NCBI RefSeq assembly: GCF_016411825.1
Contig: NZ_JAEKMH010000006.1
Coordinates: 1 to 64,000 of the forward strand
Source of the DNA: Devosia sediminis
GTDB taxonomy: Bacteria; Pseudomonadota; Alphaproteobacteria; Rhizobiales; Devosiaceae
Reading direction: 5' to 3'
DNA: 64,000 nucleotides
Shown here piece after piece: positions 1 to 8,089 of the stretch; within the stretch, counting starts at the first letter, position 1, and each line of letters starts with the position of its first letter. The translations under genes and the position numbers were made by a program. The notes beneath the pieces are model-generated. The model saw nothing but the letters and a program-made list of their open reading frames with translations, ran no database searches and was not told the DNA's origin.

Positions 1-85
1 GTGGACCCGTGGACCCGTGGACCCGTGGACCCGTGGACCCGTGGACCCGTGGACCCGTGGACCCGTGGACCCGTGGACCCGTGGA
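1..85. repeat. 8-bp tandem repeat, GTGGACCC x10
   Basis: Ten perfect head-to-tail copies of GTGGACCC followed by a partial copy (GTGGA) fill the left edge, so the array is probably cut by the window. It contains no spacers and is not a CRISPR array. It can be read as a Pro-Trp-Thr-Arg-Gly-Pro-Val-Asp peptide, but no convincing gene surrounds it. The array lies just beyond the 3' end of the ribbon-helix-helix-like gene and may be a slippage-prone intergenic repeat or part of an iteron-like region further left. Confidence 0.9.
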
Positions 86-129
86 AGGGAGTGTTGCTGG
101 GGCCGAGGGACGTCAACCCTTATTTGGTA

Positions 130-435
130 TCAGGTGAAATCTAGCTCATCGATCGTGCTCTTGGCACGGCTATCGCGCCCACCCTTTGGTCGCAAATAAT
201 CCCGGAACCATGACGCAAGTTCAAAGAGGCCCGCACGCGCATCGGCCTTGAGGCCTTGGTCGATGTAGCGGGCGATCAAAGCATTGACCGATATATCGTC
301 CGCATCAGCCTTCTGCTTAAGCGCGGAAATCCCGGCACGCGGCAACCGGAGGCGAACTTCGCGCACATTCCAGACCTCGCGATCACACGAGGTGGATTCT
401 TGCATTTGCTGTTCCGGCAAATCGGTCGTCATCAT
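130..435 (-). CDS. small ribbon-helix-helix-like protein, partner of ParA
   Basis: A 101-residue protein. Residues about 25-62 have a short basic strand (EVRLRLPRAG) followed by two helices, the layout of MetJ/Arc ribbon-helix-helix DNA-binding proteins; this is judged by eye, not by a profile. The start is the first of two ATG codons, and it overlaps the upstream ParA stop as ATGA (432-435), so the two are probably translationally coupled. In plasmid and integrative-element partition loci, a ParA ATPase is often followed by a small DNA-binding protein of this kind that binds the centromere or operator. A centromere-binding or autorepressor role is therefore the inferred function. The acidic C-terminus (STIDELDFT) has no recognised motif. 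Confidence 0.6.
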   Translation of the reverse strand: MMTTDLPEQQMQESTSCDREVWNVREVRLRLPRAGISALKQKADADDISVNALIARYIDQGLKADARAGLFELASWFRDYLRPKGGRDSRAKSTIDELDFT

Positions 436-1232
436 GCTGCCTTCCGCTTTTGTGCCTCGGCAAAAATCGCGGTGAGAAGCTGGCGCATCTCGCGATCGCC
501 GATATCGTCCGGCATATATTCGGAAACGCCCAGACCGCGCTCCATCGCATCCATATATTGCACCCGCCGCCCCACAAAGGCAGGCAGCACCGCGCCCTGC
601 TCGGCATAGCGCGCCACATAGTGACGGGTCCGCGGCAGCGTATCCCTGATGACCATGTTGAGTGCGATGCTCGAGGGCGTCGTGGACACGGCCCAAAGGC
701 GGCGGATCGGTTCAGTTGCCTGCAGATCCAACGGTGACGGCTGGGACGGGGTCAACATGAAATCGGCCAGATTGAGGGCTTGCTTCATGCCCGCCATATC
801 CCGGCCAGGCGTGTCGATGACGATGAAGGTAAAGCCATTCCGTTCCGCCCAGAGAATGGCTTCGTCAATGCGTTCCAATCGCGCACGGCGCACAACCACT
901 CCATCCGCCCCCCGCAGCTTAGCCCAGCGCATGCAGGATTGCTGGCCGCTATCGCCTTCGATGTCAGTGTCGAAGATGATGGTCTTGAGTCCACACACAT
1001 AGGCGGTCACCGCAAGATTGACGCCCAGCGTGCTCTTGCCAGATCCACCCTTCGATGCTCCCATCAGCAGAATAAAGCGATTGAAGCTGGGCGGAAGCTG
1101 AATGGGCTTGGTATCGTGTGAACGAGGCATGACCGAATCTTGACCTCCTTGATTGATATAAACAGCCAAATTTGTCCCCAAGCTCGTCTTCCCCGTGCCA
1201 CCCTTTGCTCCCGCCATTCCTAAAACATGCAT
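432..1232 (-). CDS. ParA/VirC1-like partition ATPase with duplicated N-terminal P-loop
   Basis: ParA-family ATPase of 266 residues. The main domain starts near residue 35 and has a deviant Walker A (KGGSGKST, about residues 61-68), a switch I/Walker A' motif (FDTDIEGDSG) and Walker B (IVIDTPG). Such proteins move or anchor plasmids and integrative elements on the nucleoid. The first 33 residues are the opening of another ParA, with its own KGGTGKTS P-loop, fused in frame ahead of the complete domain. The ATG at 1232 has a GAGG sequence 7 nt upstream. A second possible start at 1130 has GGAGG 13 nt upstream and would give a normal 232-residue ParA. The gene overlaps the next gene by ATGA, and a perfect 15-bp palindrome lies 26 nt upstream of the start. 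Confidence 0.8.
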   Translation of the reverse strand: MHVLGMAGAKGGTGKTSLGTNLAVYINQGGQDSVMPRSHDTKPIQLPPSFNRFILLMGASKGGSGKSTLGVNLAVTAYVCGLKTIIFDTDIEGDSGQQSCMRWAKLRGADGVVVRRARLERIDEAILWAERNGFTFIVIDTPGRDMAGMKQALNLADFMLTPSQPSPLDLQATEPIRRLWAVSTTPSSIALNMVIRDTLPRTRHYVARYAEQGAVLPAFVGRRVQYMDAMERGLGVSEYMPDDIGDREMRQLLTAIFAEAQKRKAA

Positions 1233-1258
1233 GTCGGGTCCTCACTTGCACAACACTT

Positions 1259-1273
1259 TAGTACGCCGTACTA
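1259..1273. promoter_or_regulatory. operator-like palindrome between divergent genes
   Basis: TAGTAC-GCC-GTACTA is a perfect 6-bp inverted repeat. It sits between the start of the ParA-like gene (1232, minus) and the divergent gene starting at 1319. A TATACT hexamer (1272-1277) overlaps its right arm and could be a plus-strand -10 element. A repressor such as the adjacent ribbon-helix-helix-like protein could control both directions from here. That regulation is inferred from position only. Confidence 0.5.
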
Positions 1274-1318
1274 TACTCTTGCAAGATGCCTCATCGGATC
1301 TATCGTTAACTGAAAACC

Positions 1319-2230
1319 ATGCACCCTCTCAAAGACGCCCGCACCCGCAACTTGGGCTGGGTAGATGTTGCCAGACACACCAAAATATTGCTGTCAAGCG
1401 AACCCGGCTCCGGGCAGCCAGTGGGCATTCGCGCGGCCGAAACCCTAAGTGGCTATTCCACGAACCAGCTCCGGCGCATGTTGGCCGGCCTAGCGTTCCT
1501 CGACGCATTGCAGGCGACAGACCCGGCCCTCGCGACCTGGCTGGGAGAGCCGGGATTTTCGACAGCCGAGATGCTTAGCAAGCTTTGGCGCCAAGACCAG
1601 GATGGCACTGTCGCTTATTTGCGGACTGAACCCAAGCTGAACTATGCCTCGCTCTACGCACGCCATAAGGAGCAGACGAGCCGTAGGGCGTCCCCGTCGC
1701 AGGGCGGCAAGCGGTCCAGCCAGAAATTTCAAAATCAATGGCTTGAATGGGTGAGGCAGCAGCCAGAGTCTTTCGCGCCACTTGGCTTGGGGAACTATTC
1801 AATAATTCGTCCTGGCACTGCGCATGCGTACTGCAAACCATCGGTCATTTCCAAATTCATACCGCTTGGACCCGAACGGCAAGCTAAGTGGATCGGGATC
1901 GACTTCATTGACGATCCGGTTTGGCGTCCGGACACCACATGGCGGAGAATGATGGTTCTCGCGACCGAAGCGACCTTTCTCGATCTCGTGCTGCTCGTCG
2001 TCGCGGTCGATAGAGGTGTTATCGGCGAGAAGGCTGCTCACTGGCAAATAGATAGAATGGTACGCGACCTCGGCATCACCAACCTAGAAGTCGTGCCCGT
2101 TGAAGGCATGCGACTTCACCCCATCGGCGAGATTAAGGCGGACGCTCCCACACCGGACCGCAGAGGTGGTTGGAGCCCGCCACGCCTTTGGCGCGACATT
2201 TTGGAGATAGGGGCCAATGACGAAATCTGA
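1319..2230 (+). CDS. unrecognised accessory protein, divergent to ParA
   Basis: A 303-residue soluble protein that I do not recognise. The N-terminal third is helical and includes a stretch (about 38-60, AAETLSGYSTNQLRRMLAGL) that could be a helix-turn-helix. The middle is basic and Ser/Gln-rich. The C-terminal half has a hydrophobic core (LDLVLLVVAVD) followed by a charged helix and a LEVVPVEG strand. It has no signal peptide and no membrane span. It is divergent from the parA-like gene and overlaps the next gene by 14 nt (2217-2230), so the two are probably co-expressed. A role in maintaining or replicating the integrative element is possible, but only from context. Confidence 0.6.
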   Translation: MHPLKDARTRNLGWVDVARHTKILLSSEPGSGQPVGIRAAETLSGYSTNQLRRMLAGLAFLDALQATDPALATWLGEPGFSTAEMLSKLWRQDQDGTVAYLRTEPKLNYASLYARHKEQTSRRASPSQGGKRSSQKFQNQWLEWVRQQPESFAPLGLGNYSIIRPGTAHAYCKPSVISKFIPLGPERQAKWIGIDFIDDPVWRPDTTWRRMMVLATEATFLDLVLLVVAVDRGVIGEKAAHWQIDRMVRDLGITNLEVVPVEGMRLHPIGEIKADAPTPDRRGGWSPPRLWRDILEIGANDEI

Positions 2231-2684
2231 CGGCATAGCAGACGTGAGCATTGACGACCTCGTCGTAAATCTGGGGGCAATTGCCTCTCCCGCCGATATC
2301 GAGCTGATCACAAAATACCTCGAACTCGAAATCGGTCAGACCGCAAAGGATTCCAACGCCCGGAACAAAGCCAACCTGCGGACCAAACACTACAAGCTGC
2401 GTAAGTTGCTCCTGCGTGAACCAAGCTCGCAGCAGATATTGCAGGCCTGCGCATATGCCGCCTTTGCCCGTTATAGCACTGAAACGCCCTCATCGAAGCC
2501 GATCGTCTTGGAGGTCCAGGAACTTCTGGTCGCTGCCGGCTTCGACAAACAACGCACGGTCGCAGCAATGGCGCGTCTTGTCACCGATGCGAGTGTCCGA
2601 AAGGCCGCTTGGGTGGCGCGCACCAGAAGCGCGATGAGAGTGGCCATCGTGGAAGCCATAAGATCGGTCAGGGCGCAAGATTGA
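2217..2684 (+). CDS. unrecognised small helical protein, second gene of accessory pair
   Basis: A 155-residue, mostly helical protein without signal peptide, membrane span or known motif that I can identify. The sequence is rich in Ala, Arg, Lys and Leu, with a basic patch around residues 51-65 (KANLRTKHYKLRKLLLR) that could contact nucleic acid. Its ATG lies inside the last codons of the preceding gene, in another reading frame, which points to translational coupling. It ends 563 nt before the recombinase start. I infer that it works with the preceding protein; no function is proposed. Confidence 0.6.
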   Translation: MTKSDGIADVSIDDLVVNLGAIASPADIELITKYLELEIGQTAKDSNARNKANLRTKHYKLRKLLLREPSSQQILQACAYAAFARYSTETPSSKPIVLEVQELLVAAGFDKQRTVAAMARLVTDASVRKAAWVARTRSAMRVAIVEAIRSVRAQD

Positions 2685-3144
2685 AGCAACGTCGTCACCA
2701 AGTGACCGTCACTTAGTATGAGGAGGTAACGGGGGTGTAGTGCGGATTGCCGTCACCAGGTGCATGATATCGACCAGATACGATTGCAAATGCTGGCACA
2801 CGGGATTGAAAGCGCGTCAGCCCCGCAGAAGAGGATCTGGACAAGATTCTGATTTTTTCTACAAAATTGCGTTTGTCCTGGATCGAAAAATCGACAAGCC
2901 TGAGAGCGTACCCAGGCCGAACATCCTGATCGCCCGGGTGCCGCTCGGGGTCAGGTGCCGAAACTTCTCCCGCACCAGCCAGTGGTCAATCTCCGATGTT
3001 GTAGGCCACTGGCTGGGGCGGGGCACCAGGATATCCATGGCGTTGAAACCACCCGGGCCTCTGGCGCCAGGCGTTTCGCACGCCAAGCCAGTTTTGAAGA
3101 CGTCGCGCCCGAGCACCGGCGCTCCACTGTCAACCGTAGTGGAA
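2685..3144. other. gap of about 460 bp between accessory genes and recombinase
   Basis: No convincing gene is seen. A minus-strand frame at 2859-3116 (85 codons) is open, but it has no recognisable family and runs across a strong hairpin. The stretch includes an AT-rich patch around 2845-2880 and the inverted repeat at 2975-3016. The composition suggests mosaic or decayed mobile DNA. An attachment or regulatory site for the recombinase would be expected in this kind of position, but none can be proved. Confidence 0.5.
2975..3016. repeat. 11-bp perfect inverted repeat upstream of recombinase
   Basis: CCAGCCAGTGG and CCACTGGCTGG form perfect 11-bp arms around a 20-nt loop. An outer pair, GGTGCC (2954-2959) and GGCACC (3022-3027), extends the fold. 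There is no T-run after it, so it is not a typical intrinsic terminator. It may be an operator, a recombinase-related site or the remnant of a mobile element end. Confidence 0.6.
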
Positions 3145-3270
3145 ATGTCGGTTGAATTTGATTTCGGTGTCGGACTTGAAGTGTCCGCCGCCGAAGCCGA
3201 CCTCTACCTCCACTGGGCCAGCGATCTGCTGGCTCCGGCAACGGATAATGATGACGATGGCAATAGCTAG
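3145..3270 (+). CDS. possible small acidic protein overlapping recombinase start
   Basis: A 41-codon frame starting ATG-TCG-GTT and ending TAG at 3270. It encodes a very acidic peptide (ending in DNDDDGNS) with a predicted amphipathic helix (AEADLYLHWASDLL). It overlaps the likely start codons of the recombinase (3248-3259) in another frame. Small genes overlapping or abutting large serine recombinases are sometimes directionality factors or simply coupling leaders. Here the case rests on position and on the protein-like composition. No Shine-Dalgarno sequence is obvious. Confidence 0.35.
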   Translation: MSVEFDFGVGLEVSAAEADLYLHWASDLLAPATDNDDDGNS

Positions 3271-4903
3271 CCGCGCCAGGCCGAAAACCAATCCTAACCG
3301 GCTTCGCGCGGTGGGCTATTGCCGCGTCAGCACCAAGCGCCAGGCCGACCATCAGATCTCGCTCGAAGAGCAGGACAAGAAGATCGACGCCACTTGCGTG
3401 CTGCGAGACGCCGACCTTGTCGAGACCTTCATTGAGCCGGGCCTCACCGCACGTGTAGATCGGCGCCCCGAACTCAAGCGCATGCTCGAATATGCCTGCG
3501 ATCCGGCCAACCGCATCGATCTCGTCATTGTCTATGCCTTCAGCCGCTTCTTCCGGAATGCCAGGCAGTATCTGAATTACAAGGAAAGGCTAAAGGAAGC
3601 TGGTGTTCGCCTGGTCTCGGCGACCCAAGATATTCCCGAAGGCCCCCATGGCGAATTGATGGAAACCATCCTGGCAGCCTTCGACGGCCACCAGAGCGAG
3701 GTCAATGCCGGCATTGTCCGCGATATGATGATGGCCAATGCCGAGGAAGGCTATTGGAACGGCTCGGCGCCGCCTTTCGGCTATCGCACAAAGGTTGCCC
3801 TGGTGCTGCGCCGTAAGGAGAAGAAGGTCCTGGAAATCGACGAGGAAGAGGCTGCCATCGTCAATAAGGTGTTCCGGCTCTACCTGCGTGGCCATGAGGG
3901 CGGCGGCCCCATGGGCATCAAGGCCATCACCACCCATCTCAATACCAAGGGCTACCGCTATCGCGGCAAGGCCTTCTATACCGCCTCGGTCGAACGCATC
4001 CTCAAGAACGAAGCCTATATCGGCATCCACTACTATAATCGCATCGACAGCCGGACCCGCAAGGTTCGGCCGCCCGCCGAATGGATCAAGATGGAGGTGC
4101 CCTCCATTGTCGAAGCGGAAACCTTCGACGCTGTCCAGCGCACCCTTCAGGCGCGCAACCCCAGAAAGACTGCCCCCCGCGTCGTCACCGGCGCCACGCT
4201 CCTGACCGGCATCGCTGTCTGTGAGAAATGCGGCCGCGGCATGATGCTGCGCACTGGCAAGGGTGGACGATACCGCTATCTGACCTGCGCCAAGAGGGCC
4301 ACCGAAGGCACTGGCTGCGGTCATTCCATCCGCATGGATAAGGTCGATGAACTGGTCATCAAAGCCATGGAAGACCACGTCTTCAGGCCTGATCGTCTCA
4401 CCGCCATCCTGGAAACCATGACGGACCGGACTGACGATACCCGCCAGCAGCTCGAAGCCGAGATCGACCGTCAGCGTATCGCGGTCGGCGAGGCTCAAGC
4501 ACGACTTGACCGGCTCTATGACGCCATCGAAGCTGGCGTCGCCGAACTGCACGACCCCAGGTTCAAGGAACGCGTCGATCTGGCCAAGCTACAGATTCGG
4601 GAAGGAACTGCCAATCTTGCCTCCCTACGTCAGCGCCGAAGTGTCAAAGCCGAACTGTCTCCGGCCATGGTCCGGCGCTTCTCTTCAGGGATACGGCGCC
4701 GGCTCCGCGATTCCGATCCGTCGTTTCGCCGCACCTGGGTGCATATGTTCGTTAGCAAGGTCACGATCGGTAGGGACTGCATCCGCATTTGCGGACCAAA
4801 GGACCAGCGTTTGAAAGCCGCTTCTGACGGAGAGGATTCCGCTCGGGCAATGGTGCCCACTTTTGCACGAGAATGGCGCGCCCGAAGAGATTCGAACTCC
4901 TGA
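3248..4903 (+). CDS. large serine site-specific recombinase
   Basis: A protein of about 551 residues in the large serine integrase/resolvase family, which cuts and rejoins DNA through a phosphoserine bond to integrate or excise elements. The resolvase domain opens with VGYCRVSTKRQ, whose Ser in YCRVST is the catalytic nucleophile, followed by conserved arginines. A recombinase domain follows, then a zinc-ribbon with paired cysteines (CEKCGRG, later CAK and GCGH), then a coiled-coil-like segment near the C-terminus. I chose the start from the ATG cluster at 3248-3259 because upstream codons do not resemble the family. The last ten codons run antisense through the 3' end of the tRNA-Arg gene, which supplies the TGA stop, so the element probably integrated there. 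Confidence 0.92.
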   Translation: MMTMAIASRARPKTNPNRLRAVGYCRVSTKRQADHQISLEEQDKKIDATCVLRDADLVETFIEPGLTARVDRRPELKRMLEYACDPANRIDLVIVYAFSRFFRNARQYLNYKERLKEAGVRLVSATQDIPEGPHGELMETILAAFDGHQSEVNAGIVRDMMMANAEEGYWNGSAPPFGYRTKVALVLRRKEKKVLEIDEEEAAIVNKVFRLYLRGHEGGGPMGIKAITTHLNTKGYRYRGKAFYTASVERILKNEAYIGIHYYNRIDSRTRKVRPPAEWIKMEVPSIVEAETFDAVQRTLQARNPRKTAPRVVTGATLLTGIAVCEKCGRGMMLRTGKGGRYRYLTCAKRATEGTGCGHSIRMDKVDELVIKAMEDHVFRPDRLTAILETMTDRTDDTRQQLEAEIDRQRIAVGEAQARLDRLYDAIEAGVAELHDPRFKERVDLAKLQIREGTANLASLRQRRSVKAELSPAMVRRFSSGIRRRLRDSDPSFRRTWVHMFVSKVTIGRDCIRICGPKDQRLKAASDGEDSARAMVPTFAREWRARRDSNS

Positions 4904-4950
4904 CCCCCAGATTCGTAGTCTGGTGCTCTATCCAGCTGAGCTACGGGCGC
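4874..4950 (-). tRNA. tRNA-Arg (ACG)
   Basis: On the minus strand the gene starts GCGCCCG and ends CGGGCGC-G-CCA, with a perfect 7-bp acceptor stem and an encoded CCA. The anticodon arm is CCAGA-CTACGAA-TCTGG, giving anticodon ACG for arginine CGN codons. The D-loop (AGCTCAGCTGGATAGAGC) and T-arm (GTTCGAATC) are standard. Its 3' end overlaps the convergent recombinase CDS by 30 nt, the classic position of an integration site. Confidence 0.97.
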
Positions 4951-5074
4951 GCAGGCCGACGATGCGGCGGGCTTCTTTGGGATCGGGCGTCTGGCGCTTC
5001 CGATCGAAGCGGGGCAACCCATACATTGGCCTCCGGGCCATTGCAAGCGGGTCGGCGCGATTTTTGTGGAAGGT

Positions 5075-6499
5075 TTATGTCGCGGCCCGGCGCTGCGGCA
5101 GGGTGATGTCGAAGCGGGTGCCCAGGGCCTGCTCGGCCAGCGCCAGTTCGCCCCCATGGGCCTCGACGATTTCCCGCGCGATGGCGAGGCCGAGCCCCGT
5201 GCCGCCGGCGCGTGCCGAGCCTTCGAACGCCACGAACAGGTTGGCCCGGGCGCGTGGCGGCAGACCCGGACCATTGTCGGATACGGAGATCACAACGCGC
5301 TCGTCATCGCTCGTGGCTGAAACGACAATCGCCGGATCGGCGATATCGGAATGGGCCTCCAGCGCTTCGCGCGCATTCTTGAGCAGGTTGCCCAGGACGC
5401 GTCCCATCTGCCCGGCATCGACCTCGACGATCAGTTCGCTGTCCACCTCGTTGCTGAAGGCCAGCAGGGGATTGCCGGAAGCCCGCGCTTCGAATGCCGC
5501 GTCCTCGACCACGGCGCGCAGCGCCACCGGCGCAAAATTGGGCGCCGCCGCAGTCTCCCGGCCGTAATCGAGCACCGACTGGGCAAAGCCGATGGCCCGA
5601 TCCAGCGTGGTGACGAGACGCGGCGCCAGGCGCTGCACCTTGGGATCGTCAAGTGTCGCCACCTGGTCCGACAGCAGTTGCGCCGAGGTGAGGGTGTTGC
5701 GCAGGTCATGGTTGATCTTGGCGACCGCGAGGCCCAGATCGGCCAGGTGTCGACGCTGCCGCAGCATGGAGAAAATCTCGTTCTCCATGGCCGCCAGTTC
5801 CCGCTCCAGAATGCCGATTTCGTCGCGCCGCAGCGAGGGTGTGAGAATGAGCGCGGCATTCTCCGGCGATTTACGGAAGGACAGCATATTGCCCGTAACG
5901 CGTAGCACCGGGTCGATAAAGAGGCGGCTGACCAGCACATAGAGAACGAACGCCGTCACCGCCGCGATGCCCAGCGACACAAGGGCAATGGAGCGAGAAT
6001 AGTCCAGCATCTCGCGCCGGAGCGGCGTTTCCGACATCAGGAGTTCGACGAGGCTTTCCTCCATGTCGCCCGCGCCCACGACGCGCAGGGTGCGGCCCGG
6101 TCCGGCGAACAGCGTGTCGAGGGCCCCCCAAATCTGGGTCGGCAAGTCGCTGAGCCGCAGGTCGGCGGTCACCACCTCGTCGGGAATGACCGGCTCGGTC
6201 AGTTCGATCAACTGGCTCTGCCCCTCGCGCCGATAGACGATAGCATAGGCATCGGCCGAGTTGAGCAGTCTGTCGGTGAGGTTGCGCGGCAGCGCCATGA
6301 CATCGGGCACGGCATCGAGCACGCGTGCCGCCACGATCCCGACCCGGAGGCGGTCTTCGAGCCAGTTGGTGCGGAAACTGGCGAGCGAGGGCAGGTAGAC
6401 CACGATCTCGACGAGCAGAATGACGCCGATGATCGTGGCGATCAGCTTGCTGGAGAGGCCCGAGAACCGACCGGTCATGACGCTGGGCTGAACTTGCAT
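5075..6499 (-). CDS. orphan membrane sensor histidine kinase
   Basis: A 474-residue two-component sensor kinase. One membrane span at about residues 18-40 and another at 170-195 flank a periplasmic region of about 130 residues. A HAMP-like linker follows. The phosphoacceptor box is INHDLRNTL (His264), and the ATPase has an N-box (NLLKNAREAL, 371-380), DNGPGL and GTGLGLAIA. It autophosphorylates and would pass the phosphate to a response regulator. No regulator gene is adjacent, so it is an orphan whose partner lies elsewhere. An AGGAT sequence precedes the ATG at 6499; Met8 (6478) is an alternative start. It is separated from the tRNA by about 120 bp. Confidence 0.92.
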   Translation of the reverse strand: MQVQPSVMTGRFSGLSSKLIATIIGVILLVEIVVYLPSLASFRTNWLEDRLRVGIVAARVLDAVPDVMALPRNLTDRLLNSADAYAIVYRREGQSQLIELTEPVIPDEVVTADLRLSDLPTQIWGALDTLFAGPGRTLRVVGAGDMEESLVELLMSETPLRREMLDYSRSIALVSLGIAAVTAFVLYVLVSRLFIDPVLRVTGNMLSFRKSPENAALILTPSLRRDEIGILERELAAMENEIFSMLRQRRHLADLGLAVAKINHDLRNTLTSAQLLSDQVATLDDPKVQRLAPRLVTTLDRAIGFAQSVLDYGRETAAAPNFAPVALRAVVEDAAFEARASGNPLLAFSNEVDSELIVEVDAGQMGRVLGNLLKNAREALEAHSDIADPAIVVSATSDDERVVISVSDNGPGLPPRARANLFVAFEGSARAGGTGLGLAIAREIVEAHGGELALAEQALGTRFDITLPQRRAAT

Positions 6500-6560
6500 T
6501 GCCCCGATCCTATGCCGTTCGTCGCCTGCCGTCAGGCGGTTTGTTGTTGTCGCAGCGCCG

Positions 6561-8003
6561 CTAGAGACCGATCAGGCGCCGCAGGGCGCCGCGCCGCTTC
6601 TCCCAAGGAGATACGATGCGCTCGGCCATCCGGTTTTCCGCCAGCGCCACGACGCTGGCGAAATGGCTTGGATGCGGCAGCGGAATATCGGCCAGAGCAT
6701 CGACCGGAATGCCCCGGTCCATGGCCAGCGCCAGCACTCCGGCAAGGTCCGCCGCGCCGGTGCCGACGACGCTGGCCCCGAGGATACGCCCCTTCGCATC
6801 GGCCAGCACCTTTATCAGCCCTTTGGCCTCGCCCCGTGCGCTCAGCATGTCGTTTTCGCTGAGATTGGCACGGATGATAACATGCCCCGGCGCCAGCCGG
6901 GCCGTATCGGCCGGCAGACGCCCGATCTGGGCCAGTGGTGGCTCGGTCAGCACCAGCCGCGCCGGCGCAGCGGGACGGTGCCGGGGGCGCCCGGCCACCA
7001 GCGCCTCGACCACGGAGCGGCCATGCGCGAGCGATTGCTGCCACTGATCGATGCCCGCGGCGATGCCTGCCACACGCACCCGCCGATTGCTGGTCTGGCC
7101 GAGTGCACCGGTTGCGTAGCGCATGGCCTGGCCCCGTACGGGTCGCACCCCGGCCGTGTCGAGACCGAGCCCGCTGATGCTGGCCACGCGGCCGTCGGCA
7201 ACGAGGATATGCGACAGGTCAAGGCTCACCTCGCCCCCTTCGTCCTTGTCCGCGATGGCGCCGATTCCCTGGGATCGCGGCTGCACGTGGCGCACCCTTG
7301 CGCCATCGATCACCCGCACGCCGTCCTCGGCCAGAGCCTGCATCCAGATACTGGCCGTTTCGAGGTCGAACCCGGCCAGCGCGCGCCCCTGGGGGACGAC
7401 CGTCACGTCGGACCCCAGCCGCGCATAGGCCTGGGCCAGAGCCAGCCCCTCCGCGTCGCTGCCGATCACCAGCAGGTGCGTCAGCTTGCGGACATTGTCG
7501 AGCAGGGTATCGGGCGTGAAATGTTCCGTCATTTCGAGCCCGGCAATATCGGGCACCACGGCCTGACCGCCGAGCGCCAGGAGATAGGCCTGCGCCTTGA
7601 TCTGCGTCTCGCCCACCACCAGCGTGGCAGAATCGGCGAAGTGGGCCGGTCCTGAAATATAGTCGATTCCCACCGCTGCCAGCCGCTCCGGACTGTCGAG
7701 GACTGCCCGTTCGGCGACCAGTTGGCGGGTTCGTTCCTGCACCGCCTTGAGATTGACCTTGGGATCGACGGCAGCCAGCCCAAGCGCCGCGCCGCGCCGC
7801 ATGGCGGCCGCGCCCGCGGCACTGGCGGCCAGGGCAGCAACGCGCAGGGCCCGCTGCGGGCCATCGCCCGCTTCGGCACCGCCGCGATCGACCAGGGTCA
7901 CGCTCGATCCGAGGCGCCGAGCATGCTGCGCCAATGCTATGCCCAGGGCACCTGCACCGACAATGCAGAGCTCGGGTCGTGATATCTCAGCCATATCCGC
8001 CAT
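6561..8003 (-). CDS. FAD/NAD-dependent disulfide-reductase-like protein lacking redox cysteines
   Basis: A 480-residue protein of the class I pyridine nucleotide-disulfide oxidoreductase fold. It has an N-terminal FAD motif (VGAGALGIALAQ), a central NAD motif (VIGSDAEGLALAQ) and the C-terminal dimerisation domain, which ends with the conserved HPSHF-type stretch (LPHPSH). Members such as dihydrolipoamide dehydrogenase or mercuric reductase carry a CxxxxC redox pair shortly after the FAD motif. Here that region is Ala/Arg-rich and has no cysteine, and the only cysteine I see is near residue 13. The normal dithiol chemistry is therefore unlikely; it may be a flavin-dependent NAD(P)H oxidase or diaphorase. 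The gene is divergent from rpmH. Confidence 0.85.
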   Translation of the reverse strand: MADMAEISRPELCIVGAGALGIALAQHARRLGSSVTLVDRGGAEAGDGPQRALRVAALAASAAGAAAMRRGAALGLAAVDPKVNLKAVQERTRQLVAERAVLDSPERLAAVGIDYISGPAHFADSATLVVGETQIKAQAYLLALGGQAVVPDIAGLEMTEHFTPDTLLDNVRKLTHLLVIGSDAEGLALAQAYARLGSDVTVVPQGRALAGFDLETASIWMQALAEDGVRVIDGARVRHVQPRSQGIGAIADKDEGGEVSLDLSHILVADGRVASISGLGLDTAGVRPVRGQAMRYATGALGQTSNRRVRVAGIAAGIDQWQQSLAHGRSVVEALVAGRPRHRPAAPARLVLTEPPLAQIGRLPADTARLAPGHVIIRANLSENDMLSARGEAKGLIKVLADAKGRILGASVVGTGAADLAGVLALAMDRGIPVDALADIPLPHPSHFASVVALAENRMAERIVSPWEKRRGALRRLIGL

Positions 8004-8089
8004 GGGGCCAGAACCAATGCTGCTCTTATGCGGGGGAAAGCCTGCCTTGACAACAGGGCCAGAAGGCGTGATCCGGGTGCCGAGGCGCG

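Noticed and set aside
1..85. CRISPR array
   Set aside because: The repeat is 8 bp with no spacers, and no cas genes are present.
2859..3116. 85-codon minus-strand gene before the recombinase
   Set aside because: It crosses a strong hairpin, has no clear ribosome site and matches no family I recognise.
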